DNA from: CAZSWR01 sp964610885
Lineage (GTDB): Bacteria > Bacteroidota > Ignavibacteria > Kapaibacteriales > UBA2268
Length of the DNA stretch: 24,484 nucleotides
Reading direction: 5' to 3'
Assembly (NCBI GenBank): GCA_964610885.1
Contig: CAZSWR010000058.1
Coordinates: 1-24,484 of the forward strand
A program made the translations under genes and the position numbers. The notes under the pieces were generated by a model. That model was given only the letters and a program-made list of their open reading frames with translations, was not told the origin of the DNA and made no database searches. This document shows positions 14,247 to 21,683 of this stretch, piece after piece (the stretch's first letter is position 1; each line of letters begins with the position of its first letter).

Positions 14247-15281
14247 ATGAAAAACAAAAGTAAGACAATACTGAAAATCATTCTGACCGCTCTCATCGTA
14301 GTTGCGTGCCTCTATTGGGCGCTTCGCGATATTAATTTTGAATTGCTTTGGACATCGATTATTAATGCGAATTACTGGTGGGCATTGGCACCGATTCCGG
14401 TGATGTTGGCCTCGCATTGGGTGCGTGCGCTCCGCTGGAAGACCATGCTGAAGCCAATCACGAAATCCGGCCCGATTTGGCAATTGTTCGAGGCGGTAAT
14501 GATTGGCTACGCAGTGAATAACGTTATTCCGCGCGGTGGCGAGTTCCTCCGGCCGTACATCTTCTCTCGCCGAGCCAAGGTGTCGTTCTCGAGTTCTTTC
14601 GCCACGATCGTCGTCGAAAGGTTCATAGACGTTTTGGTGCTACTGATGATGTTTGGAGGGGTTTCCTTCTTTTTCCGCGAGCAGATCGCACTGGCTCTGC
14701 CGGATATGCACATCGAAAAGTTACTCTATCCGGTGATCGCGCTGATTGTATTTATAATGCTTTGCTTCTATCCGCCATTTGTGGATTTCTTCCTTAAAAA
14801 CATAGTCAAGCGAATCTCCGAAAAATTGTATGACAAAGCATCCGGGATATTCGCCAAGTTCGTTACCGGCCTTGCTATCATCAAGCATCCTTCTCTCTAT
14901 TTCCGTTTGATAGTCGAATCCTTGGGCATCTGGCTTCTGTACACTGTCCCAATGTGGTTGATGTTCTATTCCTTCGATTTCGATGTCAGGTTCAGCATGG
15001 ATTTCACCGACGCAATACTGCTAACCGTGCTTTCCGGCATCGCTTTCTCGATCTCGCCCACTCCGGGCGCAATTGGCGTTTTCCACGTGATCGTACAAAA
15101 TGCTTTGGTTTCTATCTACGGAGTCGATCCGGCCGAAGCATTGGCATACGCTACTATCAATCACGGTATCAATTACTTCGTACAGGTGATTCCGGGCGGG
15201 ATTTTCTTCTTCATGGAAAACATCAAATCAGTCCCGAAGAGCGAACAGGACGTGATCCAGGACGCCGAGCTGATCCGCTAA
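14247..15281 (+). CDS. YbhN/AglD-family (UPF0104) integral membrane protein
   Basis: The 344-residue protein has about eight hydrophobic segments. Family landmarks are visible: ALRW (61-64), GYAVNNVIPRGGEFLRP (87-103), VVERFIDVL (122-130) and SPTPGAIGVFH (270-280). It belongs to the lysylphosphatidylglycerol-synthase transmembrane-region/flippase-like family. Members move or help move lipid-linked precursors across the inner membrane, but the substrate cannot be told here; no MprF catalytic domain is attached. The ATG at 14247 was chosen because upstream codons read through an AT-rich promoter-like region. No good ribosome-binding site is seen. Confidence 0.85.
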   Translation: MKNKSKTILKIILTALIVVACLYWALRDINFELLWTSIINANYWWALAPIPVMLASHWVRALRWKTMLKPITKSGPIWQLFEAVMIGYAVNNVIPRGGEFLRPYIFSRRAKVSFSSSFATIVVERFIDVLVLLMMFGGVSFFFREQIALALPDMHIEKLLYPVIALIVFIMLCFYPPFVDFFLKNIVKRISEKLYDKASGIFAKFVTGLAIIKHPSLYFRLIVESLGIWLLYTVPMWLMFYSFDFDVRFSMDFTDAILLTVLSGIAFSISPTPGAIGVFHVIVQNALVSIYGVDPAEALAYATINHGINYFVQVIPGGIFFFMENIKSVPKSEQDVIQDAELIR

Positions 15282-15350
15282 GCCTGCCATTATTTCGGCA
15301 TTGCCCATCAGAGGCAATCGATAAAATAAAAACCAATATATTTCGATTAA

Positions 15351-15358
15351 TAACTTTG
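15351..15358 (+). promoter_or_regulatory. Possible -7 element of the double-OmpA gene
   Basis: TAACTTTG matches TAnnTTTG, 46 bases upstream of the ATG at 15405 and 69 bases after the stop of the YbhN-like gene. No -33 TTG at the expected distance. Confidence 0.4.
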
Positions 15359-15404
15359 AGTTAATGTGGCATCACCTGATTTTCAACAGCATAAGAGGTC
15401 AATT

Positions 15405-17594
15405 ATGAGGATTTCGACTAAGTTTTCACGTTTGCACGCATGTAGATTTGTTTTTTTTGCAGTATTATTGTATTCATTCGCCCTTGCCTTCGCCCCTTCG
15501 GCCCGCGCCGAAGACGAGCGCAAGCCACTATTCCATTTTGGCCTGTACGGCGACTTGAATATGAATATGCACATTGCGAACATCGATTCGCTTAGCAACC
15601 ATCCGGCTTGCGTTACCTGCAAGAACTCGTTTGGGTCCGCCTCGGGCGTTGGTTTCTCGTTCGGTGCGCTCTTCGAATTCCAGCTAAAGAAAGCCATTAC
15701 GCTCGACGTCCGCGCCGGGTTTTCGTCCTTGGGACTGAAAATGACCAAAATGGAAAACGCCGGAAACGTGCTCGTGCGGGATGCTTCGAACCCGAACGTA
15801 ACCCGGACCGTCAACCTCGAGCTGGAGCATTCGCTCGAAAACACTGTGTATTCGCTTGGGATCGAACCGACCGTGGGCTTCGAGACAGCTGAAAACTTGA
15901 TGCTCTATACTGGCTTGCATTTCGGATATATCATCACTGCTCGCTACGATTACAATGAATCAATTTCATCGCCAGACAACGTAACCTACCTTAACGGTTC
16001 AGTCGTTAACAACACCGGAAAAGACTTGGACATCCCGAACAAACAGGCATTCCAAGTGGCCGGGATCTTCGGCGCAGGATACAAAATTCCAATCGCAAAA
16101 AACACGTACATCGAACCGGAAGTACGCTACGAATTGCCTTTTACCGACATTTCCTCGTCCATCGATTGGAAGATCTCTTCGCTCCGACTTGGCGCCGCCA
16201 TCAAAGTACCGCTCTATCCGCCTCGCGAAAAGAAGATACTCGAAGAAAAGATAATCAATCGCGACACGAACACTGTCGCAGTGGTCGGATTGAAAAACGA
16301 ATTAGTTACTCTGATCGATTCGAAAACGAAAACTGAAGAAATCGACGAAGGCGAAACGCTTATTAAACGAACCACTGTTACTGAAAAATACAAACGCGAA
16401 ACTCCCAAAGCTGCCCGCTTGCTTGCTTCGATCGCCGCCTATGGCATCACTCGGAACGGCGAACGCGAAGAGAATCCTCGGATGATTATCGAAGAAATCG
16501 AGATGGAGGAAAGCTTCCCGATTCTCCCACAGGTGTTCTTCGAAAAGAACTCTTCGGAAATGTCCGCGAAAAAACAAGTGCTCATCCAGAAGGATCAAAC
16601 CGTGGCTTTCAACAAAGATATGCTGAAATGGAACGTTTTCGATGTTTATAACAATACTCTCAATATTATCGGCCACAGGCTGAACGCTCGGAAAAATGCG
16701 AAAATCACGCTCATCGGCTGCAACGATAATACTGACGACGAATTCAAAAACACCAACCTTTCGAAGCAGCGCGCCGAAGCAATTAAAGAATATTTCGTGA
16801 ACGTCTGGGACGTCGAACCGAATCGCATTACCATCAAATCGCAGAACCTGCCGGACAATCCGAGCAATTCGGACATACCGGACGGCCAAGAGGAAAACCG
16901 CCGCGTGGAAATCGCCTCGAACGACCCGGCGATACTCGATGTGGTTTCGCTTCGCAACATCCAACGGACATCGAACCCGCCAACGGTGGAATTGGTGCCG
17001 ACAGTCGATTCGGAAATGGGATTGGAAAAGTCTCTCATCACGGTCGAGCAGCGCGGGAACGTACTTCGTTCGTATCCGTCGGCCAACGCCTCGAAGCAAA
17101 CGTGGAACGTCGAAGAGGCTCCCATGCCTATGCTTGAAGAGCCGATCAAGATCAAACTGGTCGCCATGGACAAATTGGCCCAAACTGCCACCGCCGAGAA
17201 GGAAATCTCGATCAAACAATTGACCATCAAGAAAAAACGCGAAGAAATGCGTGACGACAAGATTATCGAGAAATACTCTCTCATCGTTTTCGATTACAAT
17301 AGCGCAAAACTCACGCCCGCACAGAAAAAAGCATTGGCAAAGGTGAAAGATAGAATCAAACCGAACTCGCTCGTTACGATTGCCGGATATGCCGACCGCA
17401 CCGGCGAGAGCGATTACAACCGCGACCTGGCCGCCCGACGCATCGACGAAGTGCAGCAAGTGCTCGGCGTGAGCGAAAGCAACCTGACAGTGAAGCCATA
17501 TGGAAACGATGTGCTCCTTTTCGACAATAATTCGCCGCAGGGTCGCAGCTATTCGCGCACAGTGCAAATCACTATCGAAACGCCGATCAAATAG
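15405..17594 (+). CDS. Outer-membrane beta-barrel protein with two OmpA-like domains
   Basis: The ATG at 15405 follows AGAGG and starts a signal peptide (cleavage after ARA, residue 35). Residues 40-272 look like an outer-membrane beta-barrel (alternating strands, FGLYGDLNM ... RLGAAIKVPLYPP). A Lys/Glu-rich linker (275-360) leads to a first OmpA-like domain (about 372-503), with D441 in GCNDNT, R456 in LSKQRAEAI, and ENRRVEI. A spacer follows, then a second OmpA-like domain (about 622-725), with D664 in GYADRTG and R679 in LAARRI. Both keep the Asp and Arg that hold diaminopimelate of peptidoglycan. The 729-residue protein should tie the outer membrane to the cell wall. Having two such domains in one chain is unusual. 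A secreted unknown follows 38 bases on. Confidence 0.88.
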   Translation: MRISTKFSRLHACRFVFFAVLLYSFALAFAPSARAEDERKPLFHFGLYGDLNMNMHIANIDSLSNHPACVTCKNSFGSASGVGFSFGALFEFQLKKAITLDVRAGFSSLGLKMTKMENAGNVLVRDASNPNVTRTVNLELEHSLENTVYSLGIEPTVGFETAENLMLYTGLHFGYIITARYDYNESISSPDNVTYLNGSVVNNTGKDLDIPNKQAFQVAGIFGAGYKIPIAKNTYIEPEVRYELPFTDISSSIDWKISSLRLGAAIKVPLYPPREKKILEEKIINRDTNTVAVVGLKNELVTLIDSKTKTEEIDEGETLIKRTTVTEKYKRETPKAARLLASIAAYGITRNGEREENPRMIIEEIEMEESFPILPQVFFEKNSSEMSAKKQVLIQKDQTVAFNKDMLKWNVFDVYNNTLNIIGHRLNARKNAKITLIGCNDNTDDEFKNTNLSKQRAEAIKEYFVNVWDVEPNRITIKSQNLPDNPSNSDIPDGQEENRRVEIASNDPAILDVVSLRNIQRTSNPPTVELVPTVDSEMGLEKSLITVEQRGNVLRSYPSANASKQTWNVEEAPMPMLEEPIKIKLVAMDKLAQTATAEKEISIKQLTIKKKREEMRDDKIIEKYSLIVFDYNSAKLTPAQKKALAKVKDRIKPNSLVTIAGYADRTGESDYNRDLAARRIDEVQQVLGVSESNLTVKPYGNDVLLFDNNSPQGRSYSRTVQITIETPIK

Positions 17595-17632
17595 ACCGGC
17601 AAATTTTCTCGAAGACTTGAGGGAAATAATTG

Positions 17633-18373
17633 ATGAAGAGATTCTTATTTGCCATCATCGCTGTTTTAAGCATCTGCCCGCTCTCGACATTGCGGGCAGA
17701 TGGGCCACCTGTTAATGAGAAAACCGGTAAACTCACCTGCAAGTCTGTCAGGTTCGATATGGACGAAAAGCAAGTCCGCCAGGCCGAACGAATCGGCTAC
17801 GTCGAGCTTTCGGACAAGCAAATCGCAAAGATCAAGAAAATCAACAAGGCTTTTGACACGAAACTGCTCATGATCGTCCCCGTCCCATACCATGACTGTA
17901 CTTGCGGCATGGGCGTTTACGGCATTTGGAACAAAAACGCATCGTTCGAGATACCTTACCAACAAATTCGTGAATTGAACCAAGTGCCCGTGGACGATGA
18001 CGGCGAGGAGATAGAGAATTACGGGGACGAATACGAATTGCCAAAGGGCTATACAATCGATAGCATCGTTGCGAATCTGGCGATAAATACGATATTCATT
18101 GGGCTGGACGGCATTGCGTATATGAAAGGCCAAGTGGCGCCCATCGAGAAAATATTCTCGTTCATTGATGAACGTGCCCAAGCCAATGAGAATTCAGCTA
18201 CATCCAACAATAAATCCGATATGCCTCAGGATTTTTATATCTCCACGCCGGTATTGACAGATAAAAACGTCAAGGCAAAGGTGTTCGCTGCAATGAAACT
18301 TATCAAGGAATATGCTGCGAAGAAAGATGTTCCTTGCTGGGATTCAGCCGGTTTCGATGAGGAAAAGAAATAA
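17633..18373 (+). CDS. Exported cysteine-containing protein of unknown function
   Basis: The 246-residue protein begins with a signal peptide (MKRFLFAIIAVLSICPLSTLRA). GAGGGA precedes the ATG at 17633; a TTG one codon earlier is possible. The mature part has four cysteines: C36, the pair C89/C91 in YHDCTCGMG, and C235. That could allow disulphides or a metal site. An acidic stretch (120-135) and a C-terminal EEKK are also seen. No family recognised. It starts 38 bases after the double-OmpA gene with no terminator between, so co-transcription and a shared envelope role are likely. Confidence 0.75.
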   Translation: MKRFLFAIIAVLSICPLSTLRADGPPVNEKTGKLTCKSVRFDMDEKQVRQAERIGYVELSDKQIAKIKKINKAFDTKLLMIVPVPYHDCTCGMGVYGIWNKNASFEIPYQQIRELNQVPVDDDGEEIENYGDEYELPKGYTIDSIVANLAINTIFIGLDGIAYMKGQVAPIEKIFSFIDERAQANENSATSNNKSDMPQDFYISTPVLTDKNVKAKVFAAMKLIKEYAAKKDVPCWDSAGFDEEKK

Positions 18374-18472
18374 TCCACCGGTGCGCCCTCCAAAAGTCTC
18401 GCTGATGCCAATCTCTGCCGTCAGGATAAGAGCAATACTATTTTGATTAATAATGTTCCCGTGGTGTGTTGA

Positions 18473-18814
18473 TTATTCCTTAATCATCGTAATAATCATT
18501 TTGAAATCGGTAATAGCGCGGAGGCCGTGAGGAATATTTGCCGGAAGGATTATTATCTCGCCGGATTTGACTGTGTGCGGTTCGCCTCCGATTCGGACTT
18601 CCGTTTCGCCATCGAGTACGTGAATCAGCGCATCGAATGGCGCTGAATGCTCGCTCAGCCCCTCTCCGGCTGCGAATGCAAAAAGTGTCACTGTGCCCAC
18701 ATCTTTTTTGATAATCGTCTGGCTGACTACGGCCGCTTCCTGATATTGAACCAAGTCCAAGGCAGAGTGGGAGGCTGCGCGAATCTTTTCGTATGTTTTA
18801 TTTTGGCTGTTCAT
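18473..18814 (-). CDS. Small cupin-domain protein
   Basis: The 113-residue single-domain cupin contains motif 1 as GLSEHSAPFDALIHVLDGE (H56, E70) and motif 2 as GEIIILPANIPHG (H96). The second histidine of the usual HxH is replaced (HSA), so the metal site has fewer ligands than classic cupins but matches a common small-cupin subgroup. No catalytic role can be assigned; sugar-binding, detoxifying and regulatory functions are all known for such proteins. GAGAGAAA precedes the ATG. It diverges from thyX across 106 bases. The 99-base gap to the upstream gene's end shows no clear terminator. Confidence 0.85.
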   Translation of the reverse strand: MNSQNKTYEKIRAASHSALDLVQYQEAAVVSQTIIKKDVGTVTLFAFAAGEGLSEHSAPFDALIHVLDGETEVRIGGEPHTVKSGEIIILPANIPHGLRAITDFKMIITMIKE

Positions 18815-18920
18815 GTTGTTTCTCTCAAATTACTAAGATAATTCGTGAATTATTCTTATTTTTGAAGACTTTTTTGGAAGTTCTTTATTTGAAATATTTT
18901 TTAATCTGAGTTGGAATCAA

Positions 18921-19775
18921 ATGACAAAAGAAGAAGCTCTCGGCAATAGCTATCCCGTATTGGATCACGGTTTCGTCCGCCTGATCGACGTCATGGGCGA
19001 CGACGCGGCAATCGTCCAGGCTGCCCGCGTTTCCTACGGCAAGGGTACAAAATCCGTCAGCGAGGATCGCGGCCTGATACGCTTCCTGATGCGCCACCGC
19101 CACACCTCGCCATTCGAGATGGTCGAGTTCAAATTCCACGTTAAGCTGCCGATATTCGTGGCGCGCCAATGGATTCGCCACAGGACTGCAAACGTGAACG
19201 AATACAGCGGCCGATATTCCGAAATGCCGGACGAGTTCTATTTGCCGATGCCGGAAATGATTTCGCCTCAGAGCAAGACGAACAAGCAATGCCGCGCCGA
19301 TGGGCCGGTGGACGAGGAAATATCATCATCTGTGGCCGCGAGAATGCAAGCGACTCAAACCCAACTCTACGACGAATACTCGGAATACCTGGGCAAAGGA
19401 GTTGCTCGCGAAATCGCTCGGATCAACCTGCCCCTCTCTGCATACACAGAATGGTATTGGAAGATTGACCTGCACAACCTGTTTCATTTCCTTCGGCTGC
19501 GCTTGGATCCAACGGCCCAATACGAAATTCGCGCCTATGCGGAAATTATGAAAGAAATGATTCGCCCGTTCGTCCCATTGGCCTATTCGGCTTTCGAGGA
19601 TTATACTCTGAATTCGGTGTCGTTTTCTGCGCCGGAGCTGGCCATGCTTCTCCAAATGCTTCCTTCGGGGTTCGACGCCGAGAGGGATTTCCCCAACGAA
19701 GATATTTCGAAGGGCGAGAAGCGCGAGTTCTTCGAGAAACTCGGGCGCATACGCAGCATTGCCGCGAGCAAATAA
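18921..19775 (+). CDS. thyX: Flavin-dependent thymidylate synthase
   Basis: The 284-residue protein carries the ThyX signature RHRTANVNEYSGRYS (86-100) and the upstream conserved RHRHTSPFE (58-66). The family makes dTMP from dUMP using methylenetetrahydrofolate as carbon donor and FAD with NADPH as reductant, as a homotetramer in the cytoplasm. This replaces ThyA in organisms that lack it. The length is within the normal range. TTATTTTTG (18856-18864) and TTTATTTG (18884-18891), 19 bases apart, may form its promoter, the second box being one base off TAnnTTTG. It stands alone; the following gene has its own AGGAG and a 127-base gap. Confidence 0.96.
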   Translation: MTKEEALGNSYPVLDHGFVRLIDVMGDDAAIVQAARVSYGKGTKSVSEDRGLIRFLMRHRHTSPFEMVEFKFHVKLPIFVARQWIRHRTANVNEYSGRYSEMPDEFYLPMPEMISPQSKTNKQCRADGPVDEEISSSVAARMQATQTQLYDEYSEYLGKGVAREIARINLPLSAYTEWYWKIDLHNLFHFLRLRLDPTAQYEIRAYAEIMKEMIRPFVPLAYSAFEDYTLNSVSFSAPELAMLLQMLPSGFDAERDFPNEDISKGEKREFFEKLGRIRSIAASK

Positions 19776-19902
19776 GTTCCATTAATTAAAGATACACCGA
19801 AGACGCTATCTCGAATTTAATTGAAACTTTTTGTGATATACATGTGTCTTATTCATGTGAGAATTGAAAATTCATTATATACAAATATTTAGGAGCCTTC
19901 CA

Positions 19903-20679
19903 ATGTACAAGAAATTATTTGCAATTGCAATTATTGCCATATTTGCCTCTTTAGCAGGCGCCAAAGCCCAGACAGCAGACGAGATACTGAAGAAACACTA
20001 TGAAGTCATGGGCGGTGTCGAAAAGCATGATAAGATCACAACAGTTTTCCAAGTTGTCGAAAAAGAAATCAAAAACAGAGCCGGCAATAAAGGTAAAATT
20101 GTCTATAGCATTTGGACAGAATACCCGTCGAAGCGTAGAATGGAAGTTAAAATTGATATCGATACGATCCATATAAGCAACACAATTGTAATAACTGAAA
20201 AAGGTGGATGGGTTCTTGGTGCAGAGAATAAACTAGAAGAAATTCCTGAAGACCAAGCGGAAGACGCAATCGAGAAAATTAAACAAGTTACCTTCTTCGA
20301 AAAGGACAGGCTCGATTTCAATAAAGAATTCAAAGCAATTACTTTTGCCGGAAAAGAAAGAACAAACGGAACTACTTGTTTCAAACTAAGAGTCACTTCG
20401 AAAGAAGACCAAGAACAAGACATTTATTTCGACAAAGAAGCATACACAATAATAAAACAAAAAATTACTGTTATGGACGAAGGTGGCAGCGAGCATGAAA
20501 TAGAATTCTTTTCTAAAGATTATAAAAATGTCGATGGATTCCTTGTCGAGCATACTTACGAGATGTATCAAGATGGAGATATGGCCGATAAAAGAATGCT
20601 TAGCAAAATCGAATTCAACAAACCTTTCGATGCAAAACTTTTCGAAAAGCCCGAAGGCAAAGTCAACGAAAAGAAATAA
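19903..20679 (+). CDS. Exported LolA-like (outer-membrane lipoprotein-sorting-like) protein, copy 1
   Basis: The ATG at 19903 lies 7 bases after AGGAG and starts a signal peptide (MYKKLFAIAIIAIFASLAGAKA, cleavage near 22). The 258-residue protein has the pattern of LolA/LolB-fold proteins common in Bacteroidota: TADEILKKHYEVMGGVEKHDKI at the mature N-terminus, then a curved beta-sheet pattern. It aligns along its length with the next gene (EVMGG with DAYGG; EYPSKRRMEV with SYPDKHRVEV; EEIPEDQAED with VDVPAEQIAD), so the two are paralogues. It is unusually rich in A/T-ending codons compared with its neighbours and ends in NEKK. Binding of a lipid or lipoprotein in the periplasm is a family-based guess. 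Confidence 0.75.
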   Translation: MYKKLFAIAIIAIFASLAGAKAQTADEILKKHYEVMGGVEKHDKITTVFQVVEKEIKNRAGNKGKIVYSIWTEYPSKRRMEVKIDIDTIHISNTIVITEKGGWVLGAENKLEEIPEDQAEDAIEKIKQVTFFEKDRLDFNKEFKAITFAGKERTNGTTCFKLRVTSKEDQEQDIYFDKEAYTIIKQKITVMDEGGSEHEIEFFSKDYKNVDGFLVEHTYEMYQDGDMADKRMLSKIEFNKPFDAKLFEKPEGKVNEKK

Positions 20680-20731
20680 TTAATCATGGCCTCGGGTTGG
20701 GTCGTTTGCATTCAATAAATTGTGTCAAGTA

Positions 20732-21460
20732 ATGAAAATATTAATTTCAATAGTGTGTTTGCTTTTCGTGGGGTTTGGGGCCAGTGCCCAGACTCTCGAA
20801 GGCGTTTATCGCGCTTATGGCGATGCTTATGGCGGATACGACCGCATTAACAGCATTAAAACAATTGTCGAAGAGGTGCAAATCGAATCGCGCGGGAAGT
20901 CGATGAGTATTACTCATTATATCTCGTATCCAGACAAACACCGCGTCGAAGTCCTTTCCGAAGGAAAAAAAGAGGTTTATATCGTCAACGGCAACCATGG
21001 TCAGTCGCTCGTCAACGATTGGCTCGTGGACGTGCCGGCCGAACAAATAGCAGATTTCAAGGAATCTATGAAGAAATATGCCTTGATTTTCGACCGCGAG
21101 CTGTTCAACCCGCAGAGAGCCGACCGCAAAACGACTTTCGAAGGCATGGATACTATAAATGGCGTGGTGGCATATAAAGTCAAAATGGCAGACAATAGCA
21201 AGAATGACCGCTTCCTCTATATTGATGCAAAAACGAACAGAGCTATAAAGACTGTATCTCGGCAGTTCGTGAAGTTCAATGTGTACAAAGAAGCCGAAAT
21301 CTATCAGGACTCTGTTAAGAAATATGGCCCCGTCTATGCGCCTTCGGTGATTAACGCCGTATCCAAAGGCAAGACGCTACTCACACAACGTCTTCTCCGA
21401 TTGGAAATCGACACTCCGATACCGGAATCGGTATTCATTATCGAAGAAAAAAAGAAATAA
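20732..21460 (+). CDS. Exported LolA-like protein, copy 2
   Basis: The 242-residue protein starts at the ATG at 20732 with a signal peptide (MKILISIVCLLFVGFGASA, cleavage near 19). The mature part is a diverged paralogue of the preceding gene: similar N-terminal helix (VYRAYGDAYGGYDRINSIKTI), the YPDKHRVEV strand and the VDVPAEQ turn. It has more GC-ending codons than copy 1. The gap between the two genes is 52 bases without a terminator, so they are likely co-transcribed. Only a weak AAG ribosome-binding site is seen. It ends in EEKKK. Cargo unknown. Confidence 0.72.
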   Translation: MKILISIVCLLFVGFGASAQTLEGVYRAYGDAYGGYDRINSIKTIVEEVQIESRGKSMSITHYISYPDKHRVEVLSEGKKEVYIVNGNHGQSLVNDWLVDVPAEQIADFKESMKKYALIFDRELFNPQRADRKTTFEGMDTINGVVAYKVKMADNSKNDRFLYIDAKTNRAIKTVSRQFVKFNVYKEAEIYQDSVKKYGPVYAPSVINAVSKGKTLLTQRLLRLEIDTPIPESVFIIEEKKK

Positions 21461-21500
21461 CATATCGCGCTCCGGCGCATCAGATTCCCAAAATGAAACA

Positions 21501-21529
21501 GTAGGGGCTGGTTCCGAACCCGCCCCTAC
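21501..21529. repeat. GC-rich hairpin repeat, copy 1
   Basis: GTAGGGGC pairs with GCCCCTAC, then after one mismatch GGTT pairs with AACC around a 3-base loop. A related sequence (GGGCGGGTT with AACCCGCCC, followed by CTACAC) lies at 24427-24452. Both copies sit beside the 57-bp repeat. Here it lies 41 bases after the stop of the LolA-like pair and could double as a transcription barrier, but no T-run follows. Confidence 0.6.
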
Positions 21530-21538
21530 ACAGTCTCT

Positions 21539-21640
21539 CAAGTAGCAAGTTACAAGTAGCAAGTTGAAAGTAACAAGTTGAAAGTAGAAGAGTTGACTTG
21601 TACCTTTTACCTTTTTACTTGCAACTATTTTCATCACATC
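21539..21640. repeat. Dispersed repeat, copy 1 (with short tandem caagt-type units)
   Basis: Bases 21584-21640 match 24351-24407 at 52 of 57 positions without gaps. The preceding 21539-21583 is made of near-repeats of caagtagcaagtt and caagttgaaagta. Parts of the unit are mutually complementary (acaagt/acttgt, ttgaaagta/tacttgca-like), so it can fold. The intergenic stretch 21461-21683 holds this repeat and the hairpin at 21501-21529, and no gene. Confidence 0.7.
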
Positions 21641-21683
21641 AGCTCATCCATTCAGGCAACTGATTTCAACGGATCTAATCGTC

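Noticed and set aside
16302..17567. Long minus-strand open frame (421 codons) opposite the double-OmpA gene
   Set aside because: It is antisense to a gene with clear signal peptide and OmpA motifs; its translation is low-complexity (Phe/Val/His/Arg-rich) with no domain, typical of a shadow frame created by codon bias.
21539..21583. Short caagt-type tandem repeats considered as a CRISPR array
   Set aside because: Units are about 10-15 bases, imperfect and contiguous, with no unique spacers and no cas genes.
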